Positions 54,036-56,995 of a DNA stretch of 56,995 bases are shown one piece after another. Each line of letters begins with the position of its first letter. Positions within the stretch are counted from its first letter, which is position 1. The position numbers and the translations under genes were made by a program. Source of the stretch: CAVLCC01 sp963661535 (GTDB lineage: Bacteria > Actinomycetota > Coriobacteriia > Coriobacteriales > CADBOM01); the NCBI GenBank assembly GCA_963661535.1, contig CAVLCC010000005.1, positions 1-56,995 of the forward strand, written 5' to 3'. The notes below the pieces were generated by a model, which searched no databases, was not told the DNA's origin, and saw nothing but the letters and a program-made list of their open reading frames with translations.

Positions 54036-55304
54036 CTAGTTCATATAGTTGCGAGGGTCTGCAATTTGTCCCTCAATCATAGATGCAGCCACTGTTGCAG
54101 GAGAACCTAAATAAATGAATGCATTGCTATTGCCCATTCTGCCTTTAAAGTTCCTGTTTGCAGTTGAAATAACATTTTCGCCATTTGATGGAACACCATT
54201 GTGAGTTCCTACGCAAGGTCCGCATCCTGGAGTTACTACACATGCACCAGCTTCTACCAAAGTTTGAATATAGCCCTTGTCCATAGCTTCAAGATAAATA
54301 TCTCTAGATGCAGGAGCCACAACCAGCCTGCTCTTAGTATTAACCTTTTTTCCAGCTAGAACTTGTGCAGCAATAGCTAGGTCTTCTACGCGTCCGTTTG
54401 TGCAAGTGCCTATAAATCCCTCTGCTACAGGAAGTCCAAGCATATCTTCTACAGGTGATACATTATCAACTGAGTGAGGCTTTGCAATCTGAGGACCTAT
54501 TGCTGATGTATCTATGTCTATGGTGTTACAATATGTTGCGCTTGGATCTGGCTCCACTGGGTTAGGAACCTTATCTCCGCCACGTGAAGCAAAGAAATCC
54601 AGAGTCTTCTGGTCGGCCTTCATAAGACCAGCTTTAGCTCCTACCTCAATTGCCATATTCGATATAGTCATTCGAGCTTGAACCGATAGCTCATCTATCG
54701 CTTGACCATGGAACTCCAGCGCCTTATAGGTTGCGCCATCAGCACGAAGCAATCCAGCAAGATACAAAATCATATCTTTTGAAAAAACGCCTTTAGGCAA
54801 GCTGTTGTTAAAGTTAACTTTTATAGTCTCTGGAACCTTAAACCATAGCTTGCCAGCAATCATTGCTGCCGCGCCGTCGGTCGAGCCAACCCCTGTAGAA
54901 AACACATTTAGGGCACCATAAGTGCATGTGTGAGAGTCGCATCCAACAACAAGATCTCCGCATGTAATTTTGCCGGATTCTGGAACAAGTTGGTGACACA
55001 CTCCGCATCCCCAGTCATAAACTGTGATGCCGGTCTTATCTCCAAATTTGCGCATTTTGTCGTGGATAGCAGACACTCCCTCTAAAGGAGATGGGCAAGA
55101 GTGATCCATAACCATTGCCACTTTGTCTTTGTCAAATACCTTGCCACCAGACATATTCTCGATAGCATCAATTGCAAGTGCAGATGTTCCATCTTGACTC
55201 ATTGCAAAATCAATATCTGCAATTACAATATCACCCGCATGAGCATCTTGCCCACTTTTGTTAGAGAAAATTTTCTCAGCTATTGTTTTGCCTATTTCAA
55301 TCAT
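54036..55304 (-). CDS. leuC: 3-isopropylmalate dehydratase/aconitase-family large subunit
   Basis: The 422-residue protein belongs to the short LeuC/homoaconitase type. It has VMDHSCPSPLEG, GCGVCHQLVPESG, VGCDSHTCTYGA, GTCTNGRVEDL and the cysteine pair in TPGCGPCVGTHNG, which with the Cys of GTCTNG hold the 4Fe-4S cluster. Reaction: hydration-dehydration isomerisation of isopropylmalate or citrate-like acids. The short type is the archaeal-like branch, whose members differ in substrate. It is the first gene of the cluster leuC-leuD-HEAT-dehydrogenase. leuA is not in the window. Confidence 0.87.
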   Translation of the reverse strand: MIEIGKTIAEKIFSNKSGQDAHAGDIVIADIDFAMSQDGTSALAIDAIENMSGGKVFDKDKVAMVMDHSCPSPLEGVSAIHDKMRKFGDKTGITVYDWGCGVCHQLVPESGKITCGDLVVGCDSHTCTYGALNVFSTGVGSTDGAAAMIAGKLWFKVPETIKVNFNNSLPKGVFSKDMILYLAGLLRADGATYKALEFHGQAIDELSVQARMTISNMAIEVGAKAGLMKADQKTLDFFASRGGDKVPNPVEPDPSATYCNTIDIDTSAIGPQIAKPHSVDNVSPVEDMLGLPVAEGFIGTCTNGRVEDLAIAAQVLAGKKVNTKSRLVVAPASRDIYLEAMDKGYIQTLVEAGACVVTPGCGPCVGTHNGVPSNGENVISTANRNFKGRMGNSNAFIYLGSPATVAASMIEGQIADPRNYMN

Positions 55305-55417
55305 CCTCTCCAGATAATATTTTGCACATCTAATGTTTTATATGCATGTGTGCCTGTGTATCAATACACTTTTAAGGTAGCCCTAAATTGTTTCTAACTT
55401 GTTATCAAAAACAAAAG

Positions 55418-55465
55418 TGCTGGTATACCCACATGCCCACATACTCGCATATACGCATACCAGCA
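55418..55465 (-). terminator. Terminator downstream of serA
   Basis: Perfect 9-bp arms TGCTGGTAT/ATACCAGCA surround a 30-nt loop. On the minus strand a CTTTTGTTTTTG tail follows. The stem lies 16 bp past the serA stop. Confidence 0.8.
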
Positions 55466-55481
55466 TCTATCTAAGTTCTAC

Positions 55482-56995
55482 TTATATGTGCATAAAATAA
55501 ATAGCCGATAAGTCATATTCGCTCATAGCTTTTGCAAGTTGATCGCGAACACCATCTGAGCATGGCTCGTCTAAATTAAATGCAACCATAGCCTGTCCAT
55601 TGGTAGGACCGTCAACGCTTACTTGCATGGTCGAGATATTTATACCAGCATCTCCTAGCACAGGACAAATCTTGCCAAGTCTGCCAGGACCGTCGCTATA
55701 TTGCATAACTAGAGCATTTTGAGCTGGAGCCATATCAAAGCGATATCCCATAATATCTACAATTCGGGTTTCGCCCGCAGCTCCAGTTGTAACAGCAAGT
55801 TGTACCTCTTTGCCACCGCTCTTTCCGCGCAATCTAACCACACTCACATATCCTGGGCAATCACTATCTGCCTCCATGGTTAGATTAATTCCGCGCTCTT
55901 CTGCCAAATGCTCAGCATTAACAAAATTCACACGTTCATCACTTGTTTGCGAAATAATTCCTTGCAAGGCAGCTGTTCCCAAAATTGCATTTTCGCCTTG
56001 AGCTAGCTGTCCACAAGCAGTTACTTGCAGAGAAGTAATTGCCTCAGGGGCAAGCTGTGCCAACAAACGCCCTGCTGTTTGGCAAGCATCAATATAAGGA
56101 CCAACTGCATCCATCACAGCATCTGGAACTTGTGTCATATTAAGAGCAGTTTTTACCATCTTACCCTGCAAGCCGTCCATAACAAATTCTGCGATTTGCC
56201 ATCCTGCTCTGTCTTGTGCCTCTTTTGTATTAGCACCTAGATGAGGCGTTAGGATTATGTTTTCTACGCCATGCATTGGAGAGTCTGTGCAAGGTTCGTT
56301 TTCATATACGTCTACGCCAGCACCTGCAATCTTGCCCTCGCGAGCATATTTGGCAAGCACATCAACATCATAAATACCGCCACGTGCTGCATTAACCAAA
56401 TAAACAGTCGACTTCATCTCAGCAAACTGCTCTTCGCCAAACATGCCAATTGTCTCTTTTGTTTTTGGAAGATGAACCGTAATAAAGTCTGCTTGAGGAA
56501 TTACCTCATCAATGTCGTCATATAACTCCACGCCCATTTGCTCTGCACGCTCGTGTGAACAATATGGATCGTATCCAATCAAGCGCATTCCAAATGAGTG
56601 AGCACGCTCAGCAATTAAGGTTCCAATTCTGCCAAGTCCAAAAATCGCAAGCGTCTTTTCGTATAGCTCGTTGCCCTTAAACTTGCCACGCTCCCACTTG
56701 CCCTCTTGCATAGAAGCATTAGCCTGAATAGTCTTGCGAGCACTTGCAAGCATTAGTGCCATAGTTTGTTCTGCGGCAGAAATTACATTAGATGTTGGAG
56801 CGTTGCAAACAATTACACCAAACTCTGTAGCAGCCTCTATGTCTACATTATCGACTCCCACACCTGCTCGACCAATAATCTTTAGATTTTTGCCAGCCTC
56901 AATAATCGCACGCGTAACTGTAGTTTGACTTCTAACAATCATCGCATCATATTGAGGAATTATTTGTACCAACTCGTCTTCTGAAAGACCAGTAT
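55482..56995 (-). CDS. serA: D-3-phosphoglycerate dehydrogenase, truncated by window edge
   Basis: About 504 codons of SerA are present. The reading frame is still open at the right edge of the window (TGLSEDEL precedes VQIIPQYDAM), so the true start lies outside. It has the NAD fold AIFGLGRIGTLIAERAHSFG, VHLPKTKETIGM, NAARGGIYDV and TPHLGANTKEAQDRAG (catalytic His), followed by an intervening domain and a C-terminal ACT domain (MQYSDGPGRLGKICPVL). Reaction: oxidation of 3-phosphoglycerate, first step of serine synthesis. The ASB plus ACT arrangement resembles long actinobacterial SerA. Confidence 0.93.
   Translation of the reverse strand, partial: TGLSEDELVQIIPQYDAMIVRSQTTVTRAIIEAGKNLKIIGRAGVGVDNVDIEAATEFGVIVCNAPTSNVISAAEQTMALMLASARKTIQANASMQEGKWERGKFKGNELYEKTLAIFGLGRIGTLIAERAHSFGMRLIGYDPYCSHERAEQMGVELYDDIDEVIPQADFITVHLPKTKETIGMFGEEQFAEMKSTVYLVNAARGGIYDVDVLAKYAREGKIAGAGVDVYENEPCTDSPMHGVENIILTPHLGANTKEAQDRAGWQIAEFVMDGLQGKMVKTALNMTQVPDAVMDAVGPYIDACQTAGRLLAQLAPEAITSLQVTACGQLAQGENAILGTAALQGIISQTSDERVNFVNAEHLAEERGINLTMEADSDCPGYVSVVRLRGKSGGKEVQLAVTTGAAGETRIVDIMGYRFDMAPAQNALVMQYSDGPGRLGKICPVLGDAGINISTMQVSVDGPTNGQAMVAFNLDEPCSDGVRDQLAKAMSEYDLSAIYFMHI

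Noticed and set aside
1..56995. CRISPR array, phage or insertion sequence
   Set aside because: No regular spacer-repeat array, transposase, integrase or phage structural gene was seen on either strand.

Overview
The window looks like a chromosomal segment of a low-GC member of the Coriobacteriia (Actinomycetota), perhaps Eggerthellales-like and probably metagenome-derived. This is inferred from gene order and gene families: alaS-ruvX-mltG-yqeG-aroE-prepilin peptidase-aroC-aroK-aroB-aroQ-pepP, a Ski2-like helicase with an actinobacterial-type C-terminal region, long-form HPF, LL-diaminopimelate aminotransferase, and a HEAT protein between leuCD-type genes and an IDH-type gene. A run of ten Ns at 40770-40779 is a scaffold join, so the two sides are not proven contiguous. 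No phage, insertion sequence or CRISPR array was seen.

Layout. 1-4.5 kb: coaX, a MATE exporter and panC on the minus strand, then queD on plus. 4.5-8.5 kb: a copper P-type ATPase with a CopZ-like domain fused to its C-terminus, preceded by a lipoprotein tyrosine phosphatase. 8.8-14.4 kb: the helicase, hpf, an ABC-transporter binding lipoprotein and comF. 14.8-20.8 kb: a 1981-residue surface protein of Ig-like repeats and cell-wall-binding repeats. 21.1-33.0 kb: a long minus-strand block with chorismate-pathway genes (aroE, aroC, aroK, aroB, aroQ), a prepilin peptidase, pepP, yqeG, mltG, ruvX and alaS. 33.4-38.6 kb: an accessory redox block with a frameshifted ogt, three flavodoxin-fold proteins, an iron alcohol dehydrogenase and a membrane protein. 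Two of these genes carry near-identical MerR-type promoters.

38.7-44.6 kb: tRNA-Val, a WYL regulator divergent from a standalone HIRAN protein, the gap, an XRE/membrane-kinase gene pair, a DUF4190-like membrane protein and the initiator tRNA. 44.7-50.1 kb: a sortase-anchored papain-like protease, dapL and a CPBP protease. 50.2-57.0 kb: mtnA, an IDH-type dehydrogenase, a HEAT protein, leuD and leuC types, and serA cut by the window edge.

Most of the window is housekeeping biosynthesis: shikimate, pantothenate/CoA, lysine, serine, and leucine or 2-oxo-acid synthesis. The most unusual points are the copA-copZ fusion that keeps an intact internal ribosome binding site, the two MerR-type promoters, the HIRAN/WYL intergenic region with three inverted repeats, and the HTH-kinase pair whose kinase has about 50 extra residues between its catalytic loop and DFG motif. 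I found no clearly new multi-gene system. These four are the best candidates for follow-up.
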